Position numbers and translations under genes: made by a program | Shown here: positions 30,436 through 38,034 of the stretch, one piece after another | Numbering within the stretch: the first letter of the stretch is position 1 | Layout: each line of letters opens with the position of its first letter | The notes under the pieces: model-generated | What the model saw: the letters and a program-made list of their open reading frames with translations, nothing else | Told to the model about the DNA's origin: nothing | Database searches by the model: none | Source: Planctomycetota bacterium | Lineage (GTDB): Bacteria; Planctomycetota; Planctomycetia; Gemmatales; Gemmataceae | DNA length: 53,090 nt | Assembly (NCBI GenBank): GCA_021413735.1 | Contig: JAIOPV010000180.1 | Span: 1 to 53,090, forward strand | Direction of reading: 5' to 3'

Positions 30436-31287
30436 ATGATTAAGCCGCATCGTCCGCTCGCGCCAGGGATTGTCGCCGACCATTACCAGGAACTCGACCG
30501 GCTCTACCGCGAAGTGTGGGGCGAACACGTTCACCACGGCTTGTGGCGAACCGGTCGCGAAACGCCGCTCGAAGCTGTCGAACAACTCACGGCGTTCGTC
30601 GCACAACAAGCCAACATCCAATCCGGGGATCGCGTTGTCGATATCGGGTCGGGTTACGGTGCCAGCGCTCGCCTCATCGTCAAGAAGTTCGACGCCGCAG
30701 TGACGGCTCTCACCATCGTTCCCGCCCAGCAGGCTTTCGCAGAAGCAACCAATCCCGGCGGCACGAACCCGCTGTATCTGCTTCGCGACTGGCTCGAAAA
30801 CAACCTTCCCGACCAATCGTTCGACGCGGCGTATGCGATCGAAAGCACCGAGCACATGCTCGACAAAGCGCGAGCATTCAGCGAGGCGTTTCGCGTGCTG
30901 CAGCCGGGTGGTCGCTTCGCGATTTGTGCATGGATTGCTGGAGAGAAAGCGAAGCCGTGGGAGAAGCGGAATCTGCTCGAACCGATCTGCCGCGAGGGAC
31001 GCTTACCCAGCATGGGCACCGAAACCGACTACCGCGATCTGCTGACGGAGGCGGGATTCGAGGTGGAATCGGTCACGGATATCACCCGCGAAGTGCGGGC
31101 AACGTGGACTTTATGCTTGTTGCGAACCGGTCGCCGCATCATCACGGATCGTGCAGGTCGTGCATACTTGTTGAGCGAAGCGAGCCGGAACCGAATCTTC
31201 CTGGTGACGATGGCTCGCATCTGGCTGGCGTACCGAACCGGGGCGATGCGGTATCTTGTGTTTCGCGCTCACCGTCCTGCGGTTTAG
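30436..31287 (+). CDS. Class I SAM-dependent methyltransferase
   Basis: A 283-aa soluble methyltransferase with the Rossmann SAM motif I VVDIGSGYGASARL (67-80), a motif II-like aspartate region (DQSFDAAYAIESTEHMLD), and LQPGGRFAICAW, the usual motif III block. The overall shape and YHELDRLYREVWGEHVHHGLW-like N-terminus recall gamma-tocopherol/sterol-type (Erg6-like) and cyclopropane-synthase-like small-molecule methyltransferases. The acceptor cannot be named. ATG 30436 has no strong Shine-Dalgarno and sits right after an inverted repeat. Its TAG stop is part of the bidirectional terminator element at 31282-31332. No biosynthetic cluster surrounds it. Confidence 0.85.
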   Translation: MIKPHRPLAPGIVADHYQELDRLYREVWGEHVHHGLWRTGRETPLEAVEQLTAFVAQQANIQSGDRVVDIGSGYGASARLIVKKFDAAVTALTIVPAQQAFAEATNPGGTNPLYLLRDWLENNLPDQSFDAAYAIESTEHMLDKARAFSEAFRVLQPGGRFAICAWIAGEKAKPWEKRNLLEPICREGRLPSMGTETDYRDLLTEAGFEVESVTDITREVRATWTLCLLRTGRRIITDRAGRAYLLSEASRNRIFLVTMARIWLAYRTGAMRYLVFRAHRPAV

Positions 31288-31332
31288 CAGTCGCCGCAAC
31301 GTGGCGACGCCCCACTGGGGCGACCGCTAAAC
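31282..31332. terminator. Bidirectional terminator-like element supplying stop codons (copy B)
   Basis: GTTTAGCAGTCGCC (31282-31295) pairs with GGCGACCGCTAAAC (31319-31332), 13 of 14. Inside are small GTCGCC/GGCGAC and GCCCC/GGGGC stems. The TAG of the methyltransferase (31285-31287) lies in the left arm, and the stop of the converging MFS gene (31332-31334) overlaps the right end. The same plan is seen at 11456-11511. Confidence 0.8.
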
Positions 31333-32639
31333 TACTTTCGCCATAATACGAGCAAACCCACCAGCCCCCCGAGCGGAGCCAGCCCCGCGAGCAAGAAGCC
31401 CACGTCGTAGCTTCCTGTTGCCTTGATGTGCTCGCCCATCAGCTTGTGAACCATACCAACCGTGAACCACCCAATTGCGGTAAGAAACCCCGCAAAGAAC
31501 GCCATGTGCTTAGCTGGCAGTTCTTGCACGAGAGCGTAGTAACACGGGTGCAGTCCCAGGATACCAGCCCCCGCGATCACGATTGCGATCACTGCTGGCC
31601 AACCACCCCCCAAGATCGGAACGAGCGCTGCCGACGCCGTGATCGCCGCAAAGACCGCATATCCCATGACTCGTGCGGAATGGATTTCGCGACCGTGGGC
31701 GACCAAATACCGCACGAAAAAGCCGAACGCAAAGCAGCCGAGTTCGGCCGAGATGTAGTACGCGGGCACGATGAAGTCCGCAGCGTCGGCTGAAAAGCCT
31801 AACGACTCCTTCAGGTACTTCGGCAGCCACTCCCGGATAAACTGCCAGCTAATGTTGATACCGAGATGGATGGACAATAACGCGATGTAAATGCGGAGGA
31901 AGTGTCTCAAATCGAATGGCTTGTCTGGGAGCTTGGGTGCGCTGGCCACCGGAGCGTCCGCACGATGACTGAGATCACCGCGCTTCACCAACATCAGCCA
32001 CACCGGCACCCACAGCAAGCCGATCGCGCCAATGGTCCAGAACGCGATTTCCCAACCGCCGCCGAGTTGCCGCATGGCCCAGATGTACGGCGGAACGAGG
32101 ATCGCCCCAAGTGACGCCCCGCTTTGAAGCAGCCCGTTCCCGAGTGGCCGATCTTTCGCCGTGAGGACCTGTCGTGCTGTGAGGAGCGCACACGGCCAGT
32201 GCCCCGCCTCGAAGAACCCGAGTAACGTGCGACACATCAGAAGCCAGTAGTATGGCCCGCTGCCCGGCTGATTGGGGTCTTCCACGAGCGAAGAGTATTT
32301 CGGATCGGCCATGAGTGGCGTTGCGAGTCCCGCAAGCGACCAACCGATGAGCACGAACGGATACAGCATGCGTGGACCGACGCGGTCGGCGATGAGTCCG
32401 AAGCAGATCGCTCCGAACGCAAACGCCCACGCGAAGTTTCGCCCGACGATGCCGTAGCGAGCGTCGTCGAGGCTGTACTGGTTTTTCAGCTCGGTTCCGA
32501 TTTGAGGCAGAACCTGCCGATCCATGTAGTTCAGCAGCGTGGCGAACATCAGGATGCCACAGACCCACCACCGCCACGGGGATTGGGGATTGTGATCGGG
32601 ATGTTGTTGGTGGGTGGTTGTTGGTTGTGGATCGTTCAC
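31332..32639 (-). CDS. MFS transporter (ACS/hexuronate-type)
   Basis: A ~435-aa major facilitator with about twelve helices. LNYMDRQVLPQIGTEL in TM1 and FAFGAICFGLIADRVGPRMLYP with the loop 2-3 motif (DRxGxR-like) are typical of the anion:cation symporter (ACS) family that includes hexuronate, glucarate and other organic-acid carriers. The probable start is GTG 32639. The first ~20 residues (Pro, Thr, Gln, His-rich) are encoded by CCAACAACCACC-type repeat sequence and lack a clear ribosome site, so the N-terminus is uncertain. It lies 40 bases behind the creatininase gene on the same strand; the pair may import and hydrolyse one substrate. Confidence 0.85.
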   Translation of the reverse strand: MNDPQPTTTHQQHPDHNPQSPWRWWVCGILMFATLLNYMDRQVLPQIGTELKNQYSLDDARYGIVGRNFAWAFAFGAICFGLIADRVGPRMLYPFVLIGWSLAGLATPLMADPKYSSLVEDPNQPGSGPYYWLLMCRTLLGFFEAGHWPCALLTARQVLTAKDRPLGNGLLQSGASLGAILVPPYIWAMRQLGGGWEIAFWTIGAIGLLWVPVWLMLVKRGDLSHRADAPVASAPKLPDKPFDLRHFLRIYIALLSIHLGINISWQFIREWLPKYLKESLGFSADAADFIVPAYYISAELGCFAFGFFVRYLVAHGREIHSARVMGYAVFAAITASAALVPILGGGWPAVIAIVIAGAGILGLHPCYYALVQELPAKHMAFFAGFLTAIGWFTVGMVHKLMGEHIKATGSYDVGFLLAGLAPLGGLVGLLVLWRK

Positions 32640-32679
32640 TGTTTGAAGTCGCTCCGCGTTTGGTGTGCCTGCATACCAA

Positions 32680-33441
32680 TCAACAATCCCAAGTCACGCC
32701 GTCCCACGCCACGACTCGTTCGAGATATGTCGTGACGCCTGCGGAGAAGAAGGCGAAAAGGGCTTCGCCCTTTTCAGCGGTCGCGGCTGCGGGGTTCCCA
32801 ACGTGGCCGGGCTCGCTGCGGTCGGGCATGACCCACGCACGATACCCCGGCCCGAACGCCTTACCTTGCGGCACCTCGGGAACCTTCGTCACGTCGCCGA
32901 CCACGAGTTGCGGGGCGATCCGCAGCACCATCGACGTTTCCCATTCGCAAGCGTGTCCCATGACCTTCTGCGTGTTGCCCGGGAACGTCGGCGGGCCGCC
33001 GCACGCATCCCAATACGTGAGTGACAGCAGCAGCAGGTCACGGCGATTGCGAAGGTCTTGTTTCAACTCGAAGAGCGCTTGCTGGCTCGGCACGATGTTG
33101 CCGCCGTGACCGTTGATGAAGACGATTCGCGTGAAGCCGTGCGAGATGAAACACTGCGCGAGGTCTTTGATGAGGTCGAGATAGACCCGTGGTGATGCCG
33201 AGAGCGTGCCAGGGAAATCGTTGTGGTGGTGCGAGTTGCCGAGCCACTGCAGCGGGGCGAACAGACACTTCGACGCAACGGGAGTGAGCTTCACGCGGCG
33301 CATCACCTCGCCGCAGAGAAGCGAATCGGTGAACACCGGCATGTGCTTGCCGTGCTGTTCGAGCGCGGCAATCGGGAACACGATGGGGGTTGTTTTGGGT
33401 AGCGCTGCGACAGCGGGCCACGCGAGTTCGGGAAGTTCCAT
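32680..33441 (-). CDS. Creatininase-family amidohydrolase
   Basis: A 253-aa member of the creatininase family of binuclear Zn/Mn enzymes. Metal-ligand motifs are all visible: EQHG (Glu28, His30), D39 in FTDSLL, FINGHGGN (110-115) and HACEWETS (Glu166). Family members hydrolyse creatinine or other cyclic amides (such as FAPy-type pyrimidines and the mycofactocin precursor); the substrate cannot be decided here. Length is normal (~250 aa). ATG 33441. It is followed 40 bases later by an MFS carrier, which suggests an imported small amide or organic acid. Confidence 0.88.
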   Translation of the reverse strand: MELPELAWPAVAALPKTTPIVFPIAALEQHGKHMPVFTDSLLCGEVMRRVKLTPVASKCLFAPLQWLGNSHHHNDFPGTLSASPRVYLDLIKDLAQCFISHGFTRIVFINGHGGNIVPSQQALFELKQDLRNRRDLLLLSLTYWDACGGPPTFPGNTQKVMGHACEWETSMVLRIAPQLVVGDVTKVPEVPQGKAFGPGYRAWVMPDRSEPGHVGNPAAATAEKGEALFAFFSAGVTTYLERVVAWDGVTWDC

Positions 33442-33552
33442 TGCGATGAGTTCCGGCGGGAGTGAGGCGGGTAGTGGAACAGTGTACCCGGAGGGTGCAT
33501 CTTGTGTCCCGTCTGAAGTCGGGTTATCAATGGGAAGAACTGGAGGAATGTG

Positions 33553-33780
33553 ATGGCAAAGAAACCGACGAAGTACACCGTAACGGACGGCAAACTGGTT
33601 TTGACCCTGGAGGTTGCTGAAGAAGGCGGCTTCACGGTGACCTCACCATTTGTTCCGGGACTCGTTACTGAGGCAGAGACGCTTGAAGAGGCCTTTGAAA
33701 TGGCACGAGATGCGACGACAGCGTTGAAGGAAGCGAGGGCGAAGTTAAAGCGGAGTCCGGCGATTGCGAAAAATAAGTAA
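33553..33780 (+). CDS. hicB: HicB-family antitoxin
   Basis: A 75-aa HicB-like antitoxin: a partial RNase-H-like fold with LTLEVAEEGGFTVTSPFVPGLVTEAETLEEAFEMARDA, the hallmark of the family, and a short basic C-terminus. It lacks a long helix-turn-helix or ribbon-helix extension, so it belongs to the short type. HicB neutralises the HicA mRNA interferase. GGAGG lies six bases before ATG 33553, with a GTG codon just ahead. The toxin gene follows 82 bases later, so the order is antitoxin first, opposite to the classical hicA-hicB order. The pair is bounded by unrelated minus-strand genes, as for a small movable module. Confidence 0.85.
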   Translation: MAKKPTKYTVTDGKLVLTLEVAEEGGFTVTSPFVPGLVTEAETLEEAFEMARDATTALKEARAKLKRSPAIAKNK

Positions 33781-33862
33781 ACCCGTCTAGACTCGTTTTG
33801 GCAGCCACGGTATTCCACTTTGTGCTGTTGGGGGGAACAGCGCTAAGATCGAGGGGGAAACC

Positions 33863-34057
33863 GTGGAACGGCGCAAACTTGAAGCACATCTCAGAGAGCA
33901 TGGGTGTGAACTCCACCACAACGGAGGCAAGCACGATGTTTGGTGGAATCCTGAAAACGAAGCCATCGTTTCGATGCCCCGTCACCGAACGGTAAAAAAA
34001 CCGACAGCTCGTGGGATCTGCCGCGATCTTGATATACCGTTGCCTGATGGGCTGTGA
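33863..34057 (+). CDS. hicA: HicA-family toxin (mRNA interferase)
   Basis: A 64-aa HicA toxin with the family's dsRBD-like layout: RRKLEAHLREHGCELHHNGGKHDVWWNP, then VSMPRHRTVKKPTARGICRDLDI. His24 in GGKHDVW is the catalytic histidine position. HicA cleaves mRNA and stops translation until bound by HicB. The start is GTG 33863, supported by GAGGGGG at 33851-33857. The gap from hicB has room for its own promoter, which would let the two be made in unequal amounts. All expected residues are present, so it should be functional. Confidence 0.85.
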   Translation: MERRKLEAHLREHGCELHHNGGKHDVWWNPENEAIVSMPRHRTVKKPTARGICRDLDIPLPDGL

Positions 34058-34067
34058 TCTCAACCCA

Positions 34068-34727
34068 TCAGTTTCCGGTCTGGTTGCGTTCGGTCCATTC
34101 CTGAGCGGAATTCGCGTCATTGTCCGTGTGAATTGTCTTTGCAACCTTCGCCTGCGCTGCCTCGATCCGGCGGGTCACCATTCGACTGTCTATCGCATCG
34201 CTTTCCTTCATCCCCAGCGCGCGAAGCATGTTCGACACCCACTCACCCGCGAACAACGCCATCAATGGGTCGGTCATCGAGACGTGAAACTCCACCACGG
34301 CCTTGCGGCCAAGTCCTTCTGCGAATCGCATGACACGATCGTCATGCTTCCGTAACGGGTGCCGTTCGAGCACCAGCACGGGAAGAGAACTCACCTCTGT
34401 CGATTCGGGTAATGCCGATTCCGTTGGTTCGAGATTGCGCACGAGCCCGAGCAGCACTTGGGGTGAACCCTTCGCTAGTTCGAGCGCGACGGCAGGCGTC
34501 AGATCCGAGGGAATTGTACCGTGGGGCAAGCCCGCGTCGATGATCTGCTCGCCGACCGCGGCAAGTGCATCGGGGAAATGCGCGAGTACCAGAACCGAGC
34601 GATTCGCTGCGAGATGGGCATTGATCGCACGGATGGCGCCTTGCACTCTCGCCGCGTCGGTCAACCAGACTACATCGCGAGTCGTCGCTCGCTTCGGGTT
34701 TCCGAATAGCCAACTGAACAAGCCCAC
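34068..34727 (-). CDS. SecA NBD2-like fragment protein lacking the motor Walker domain
   Basis: A 219-aa protein that resembles part of the SecA translocation ATPase. Residues ~25-70 (RVQGAIRAINAHLAANRSVLVLAHFPDALAAVGEQI) match the start of SecA NBD2/IRA2 in layout (a helix, then VLVGTTS-like strand). Residues 147-168 and 183-195 (SRMVTRRIEAAQAKV) match the end of NBD2, where SecA has LMxxFGGERIxxLM and MVTRAIExAQ. Walker A, Walker B and the preprotein cross-linking domain are absent, so it cannot be a translocase. GTG 34727 has AGGAGA upstream. It is the last gene of an operon with speA. It might regulate secretion or be an exapted remnant; this assignment rests on motif likeness only. Confidence 0.55.
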   Translation of the reverse strand: MGLFSWLFGNPKRATTRDVVWLTDAARVQGAIRAINAHLAANRSVLVLAHFPDALAAVGEQIIDAGLPHGTIPSDLTPAVALELAKGSPQVLLGLVRNLEPTESALPESTEVSSLPVLVLERHPLRKHDDRVMRFAEGLGRKAVVEFHVSMTDPLMALFAGEWVSNMLRALGMKESDAIDSRMVTRRIEAAQAKVAKTIHTDNDANSAQEWTERNQTGN

Positions 34728-34750
34728 GATTCGTCTCCTGATCCGTTCTG

Positions 34751-34993
34751 TCAGCGATTCACCAGAAGATGGCGAACGGCCATCAGCACTTCCTCAAGCA
34801 CGGACATGCCGAAGTCACCAGCGATTTCCTTCTGGAAGTCGATGTTTTGCAAGAACTCTTCGAGTGTGAAGCAGGCGTAACAGTCCGAACGCGAGAAGCC
34901 ACCTTCAAGGGCGATGATTTTGTGAACAGGGTCGATTGTGAGCATCCACGATGGTCTGGTCCATTCCGTGCGAAGTGATTGGTTCACGGACAT
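34751..34993 (-). CDS. Small hypothetical protein in the speA operon
   Basis: An 80-aa ORF between the YcxB-like and SecA-like genes, 13 and 23 bases from them, the tight spacing of an operon. It is soluble, with FTLEEFLQNIDFQKEIAGDF and a C-terminal helix MSVLEEVLMAVRHLLVNR, and contains a Cys pair (CYACF). I do not recognise a family. The ATG at 34993 has only weak Shine-Dalgarno-like sequence. The position supports reality more than composition does. Confidence 0.55.
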   Translation of the reverse strand: MSVNQSLRTEWTRPSWMLTIDPVHKIIALEGGFSRSDCYACFTLEEFLQNIDFQKEIAGDFGMSVLEEVLMAVRHLLVNR

Positions 34994-35006
34994 TGCACGT
35001 TCTCAT

Positions 35007-35483
35007 TCAGTTGTGCGGATCGGACGCTTTGCGTTCCTCGGCTGCGCGGCGTGCGAACGACTTCAAATAGTCGAGCTGGGTATCGGTCAACGTATCGAAG
35101 GGAATGAGAACCGATGAGCCGTCGTGGTGCAGGACGGTCCAGCCGTCGTCGGAGCGGAACACCTGGATGATGCCGTCGAGCGACAACTTCAGGCGTGTGG
35201 CGTCGAACAGAACCCAGAGCGCGGTTTCGTCCACTGTCAGTTCGACGGGTTGGCGGGATCGACTGGCGAGGTCGAACAGCAGAACGAAGAGGCCACGGTA
35301 GAAGATGATCGGCAGCAGGAACAACAACAGGAACCACAGCGAGACAGCACCCGAAAGGTATACTCCACCGATGCCGAAGCCAATGCTCGCGGCAAGTGCC
35401 GGCAGCCAGGGCAGAAGTTCGCCCACTCGCTGCCGACGCGTCAGCATGTACCGGACATGGAACGGTGTTACGCTTTCCGACAT
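35007..35483 (-). CDS. YcxB-like two-helix membrane protein
   Basis: A 158-aa protein with two adjacent membrane helices (WLPALAASIGFGIGGVYL and LWFLLLFLLPIIFYRGLFVLL) and a C-terminal beta-rich cytosolic domain (ELTVDETALWVLFDATRLKLSLDGIIQVFRSDDGWTVL..) that resembles the YcxB/PH-like domain. ATG 35483 is chosen because the open frame further upstream overlaps the KTSC gene and is not protein-like. It is third in the speA operon. The function of the family is not known. Confidence 0.65.
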   Translation of the reverse strand: MSESVTPFHVRYMLTRRQRVGELLPWLPALAASIGFGIGGVYLSGAVSLWFLLLFLLPIIFYRGLFVLLFDLASRSRQPVELTVDETALWVLFDATRLKLSLDGIIQVFRSDDGWTVLHHDGSSVLIPFDTLTDTQLDYLKSFARRAAEERKASDPHN

Positions 35484-35539
35484 CTCATCACGGTGAATTG
35501 CTGTTGCCTGTGTTCTTCGCCTCTGAGCGAAGGGCGCAC

Positions 35540-35770
35540 TTACCGACTCACTCGGTAATCCTCGAACACATTCAGGACGTGAGCGTGCATGTAACTGCCC
35601 TTGGAACTGGCGACGAGCAATCCCTCGTAGGTTTCCTGAGGCACGCCGCGATATCGCCACGTTCCGCCACTTCGGAACACCGCAACCAACTCCTTCGCTT
35701 CAGCATCGTACCCGATCGCCGAGAGCATACTCGATTCGACCGGGATCAACTCCACGGGTGTCGCCTTCAT
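35540..35770 (-). CDS. KTSC-domain protein
   Basis: A 76-aa single KTSC domain, the small fold first seen at the C-terminus of lysyl-tRNA synthetases: IPVESSMLSAIGYD, LVAVFRSGGTWRYRGVP and SSKGSYMHAHV match the consensus. It lies 16 bases behind speA and has AAGGAG before ATG 35770. Stand-alone KTSC proteins are common and have no established role. It continues an operon into the YcxB-like gene. Confidence 0.88.
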   Translation of the reverse strand: MKATPVELIPVESSMLSAIGYDAEAKELVAVFRSGGTWRYRGVPQETYEGLLVASSKGSYMHAHVLNVFEDYRVSR

Positions 35771-35786
35771 TGCCGTGAACTCCTTC

Positions 35787-37736
35787 TCACGCGCTCGGTT
35801 CTTCGAGGTACGTGTAGCCTTCCAGACCTGTCTCGAAGAACTTCAGGAAGTGCTTCGCCTCCGCAGGCGTGATCCGTCCGTGACGCACAGCCTTCTCCAC
35901 GTCCTTCCGCATCCGGTCCGTTAGCTTCTCAGCCGAATACTGAACGTAGTTCAACACCTCCGTCACGGTGTCGCCTTTCACAACCGAATCAATCGATGGT
36001 GTGCCGTCCTCGTCGAGCGAAACGTGAACCGCGTTCGTGTCGCCGAAGAGATTGTGCAGGTCGCCCAGAATCTCCTGATACGCCCCCAGCAAGAAGCCGC
36101 CGAGGTAATACGGTTCGTCGCCGTTGTGCGGGTGCAGTTCGAGCGTGTTCCGCACGTCTCGCAGGTCGATGAACTGATCGATCTTGCCGTCTGAATCGCA
36201 GGTGATGTCGCCGAGAACCGCACGTCTGGTCGGGGCTTCCGTGAGCCTGTGGATCGGCATCAATGGGAACAACTGCTTGATCGCCCACGAGTCGGGCATG
36301 CTCTGGAACACCGAGAAGTTGCAGAAGTACGTATCCGATAGCATCGCATCGAGGCCAGCAAGTTCCTCCGGAACGTAGTCCATGTCGCGGACGAGGCGTT
36401 GCAGCTTTCGACCGAACGCCCAGAACAGCCGCTCGGCCAGCGCTCGCAGTTCGATGCTCAAGTGGCCAAGGTTGAACAGTGTGAGCGTCTTCTCCATCTG
36501 CTCGCTGGCATCGTGATACAGTTCGAGGAAGTTCTTTTTGTTCAGTTCCTTGAAGTTGCTGAACAGATCCTTCACGGGTTCCGGTGCGTCTTCGGGCAGC
36601 GAGTCGGGAGCCGTGCAGGCATCGAAGTTCGACGTGCCGAGAACATCGAACACCAGCACGGAATGGTAAGCGACCGTGGCGCGACCGCTCTCGGAGATGA
36701 TCGCCGGGTGCGGCACTCCGGCTTCGTCGCAGACTTGCTTGATGCGATACACCACGTCGTTCGCGTACTCTTGCAGCGTGTAGTTCGTGCTGCTCTCGAA
36801 AGCGGTTTGTGAGCCGTCGTAGTCGATGCCCAAACCGCCGCCGACGTCGATGTACTTCAACCCTGCACCGAGGCGATACAGCTCGACATACACGCGGGCT
36901 GCTTCCGTGAGGGCGTCCTTCACCTTGCGGATGTCGGAGACCTGCGAGCCCATGTGGAAGTGCGTCATCTGGAAGCAGTCGCCGAGTCCCTTGCTGTCGA
37001 GGTACTTGTAGGCGTCCAGCACTTCCGTGAGCGTCAGCCCGAACTTCGAGCGGTAGCCGGCGGAGCCACGCCAGCGGCCACTTCCCCGGCTCGCGAGCTT
37101 TACCCGCATCCCGATCGGCTGTCGAACGCCGAGTTCCTCCATGTACTTCACGAGCAGTTCAAGCTCCGTGAACTTCTCGACCACGGGGATGATGTTCTTG
37201 CCGATCTTCTTGGCGAAGACGACCATCTTGATGAATTCGTCGTCTTTGAAGCCGTTGCAGATGATGGGCGTTTCGCCGGTGCCGTTGGTGAGAGCGAGCA
37301 CCGCGAGCAACTCGGGCTTGCTGCCAGCCTCAAGGCCGAAGCCGTGCTTCTTGCCGTACTCCAGCACTTCCTCGACGACGTGGCGTTGTTGGTTCACCTT
37401 GATCGGATACACGCAGTGGTAGTTGCCGGTGTAGCCGTACTCGGTCATGGACTTGCTGAACGCGCCGGCGATCTCGCCGATGCGATGTTCGAGGATGCCG
37501 CTGAAGCGAAGGAGTAGCGGTGGCTGGATGCCGCGAGTGCGGATTTGGTCGACGAGGTCTTTGAGGTCGATGCTGCGTTCCGGGTTCTTGTCCGGATGGA
37601 CGGTGACGTGTCCGCTTTTGTTGATGCCGAAGTATCCCTTGCCCCAGTTCTTGATGCCGTAGGTTTCGAAGGCATCGTGTAGCTTCCAGACGTGAGAGTC
37701 GGAGTCGGTGGAGCGCCGGTCGAGGGTTTTGGCCAT
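35787..37736 (-). CDS. speA: Biosynthetic arginine decarboxylase (PLP, fold III)
   Basis: A 649-aa arginine decarboxylase, the usual ~630-660 aa length of SpeA. It converts arginine to agmatine, the first step of one putrescine/spermidine route, in the cytosol with PLP and Mg2+. PLP Lys113 lies in YPIKVNQQRH; the barrel phosphate loop is IDVGGGLGIDYDGS; the C-terminal half carries TYFCNFSVFQSMPDSWAI, as in SpeA. ATG 37736 has AAGG about eight bases upstream; the open frame before it is not coding. It leads a five-gene minus-strand operon (speA, KTSC, YcxB-like, small ORF, SecA-like). No agmatine deiminase or ureohydrolase is next to it, so the next step is encoded elsewhere. Confidence 0.94.
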   Translation of the reverse strand: MAKTLDRRSTDSDSHVWKLHDAFETYGIKNWGKGYFGINKSGHVTVHPDKNPERSIDLKDLVDQIRTRGIQPPLLLRFSGILEHRIGEIAGAFSKSMTEYGYTGNYHCVYPIKVNQQRHVVEEVLEYGKKHGFGLEAGSKPELLAVLALTNGTGETPIICNGFKDDEFIKMVVFAKKIGKNIIPVVEKFTELELLVKYMEELGVRQPIGMRVKLASRGSGRWRGSAGYRSKFGLTLTEVLDAYKYLDSKGLGDCFQMTHFHMGSQVSDIRKVKDALTEAARVYVELYRLGAGLKYIDVGGGLGIDYDGSQTAFESSTNYTLQEYANDVVYRIKQVCDEAGVPHPAIISESGRATVAYHSVLVFDVLGTSNFDACTAPDSLPEDAPEPVKDLFSNFKELNKKNFLELYHDASEQMEKTLTLFNLGHLSIELRALAERLFWAFGRKLQRLVRDMDYVPEELAGLDAMLSDTYFCNFSVFQSMPDSWAIKQLFPLMPIHRLTEAPTRRAVLGDITCDSDGKIDQFIDLRDVRNTLELHPHNGDEPYYLGGFLLGAYQEILGDLHNLFGDTNAVHVSLDEDGTPSIDSVVKGDTVTEVLNYVQYSAEKLTDRMRKDVEKAVRHGRITPAEAKHFLKFFETGLEGYTYLEEPSA

Positions 37737-37739
37737 CAA

Positions 37740-38034
37740 AGGAGCCTTTCCCGCGAGGGAATGCTGGTATTGGGGGAGCGAGATAGCTTTCCATGATACG
37801 ATGCGCGTCTGCGAGTGCAACGGCGAGTTCATAAAGGCGGGATGCGGAAAACAATCCCGACGCGGAAGCGTTGGAGTTGGGTTCTCCATTTCCCGCTGCC
37901 TGTTTCAGATTGAGGTGCTCTGACCTCCAAGTCTGTGGCTGTTGCCACCCCGGTGTTACAGCCTATTGGTATCAATGAGTGTTGGGTGTCCCCTGATTCG
38001 CCACCTGCCGGACATTGAACGAAGGGGCGTGCGT
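37740..38034. repeat. Divergent gap with GCGGAAGCGTTGG repeat
   Basis: The gap between speA and the PH-like membrane gene contains CGACGCGGAAGCGTTGGAGT at 37858-37877 followed by TTTCCCGCTGCCTGT. A related block (GGCGCGGAAGCGTTGGGCTG, then CCACTGCCTGTCTC) starts at 38730, just after the next gene, and a partial CCCGCTGCCTGTCTC is near 40758. No gene is seen; the promoters of both genes should lie here. Confidence 0.5.
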
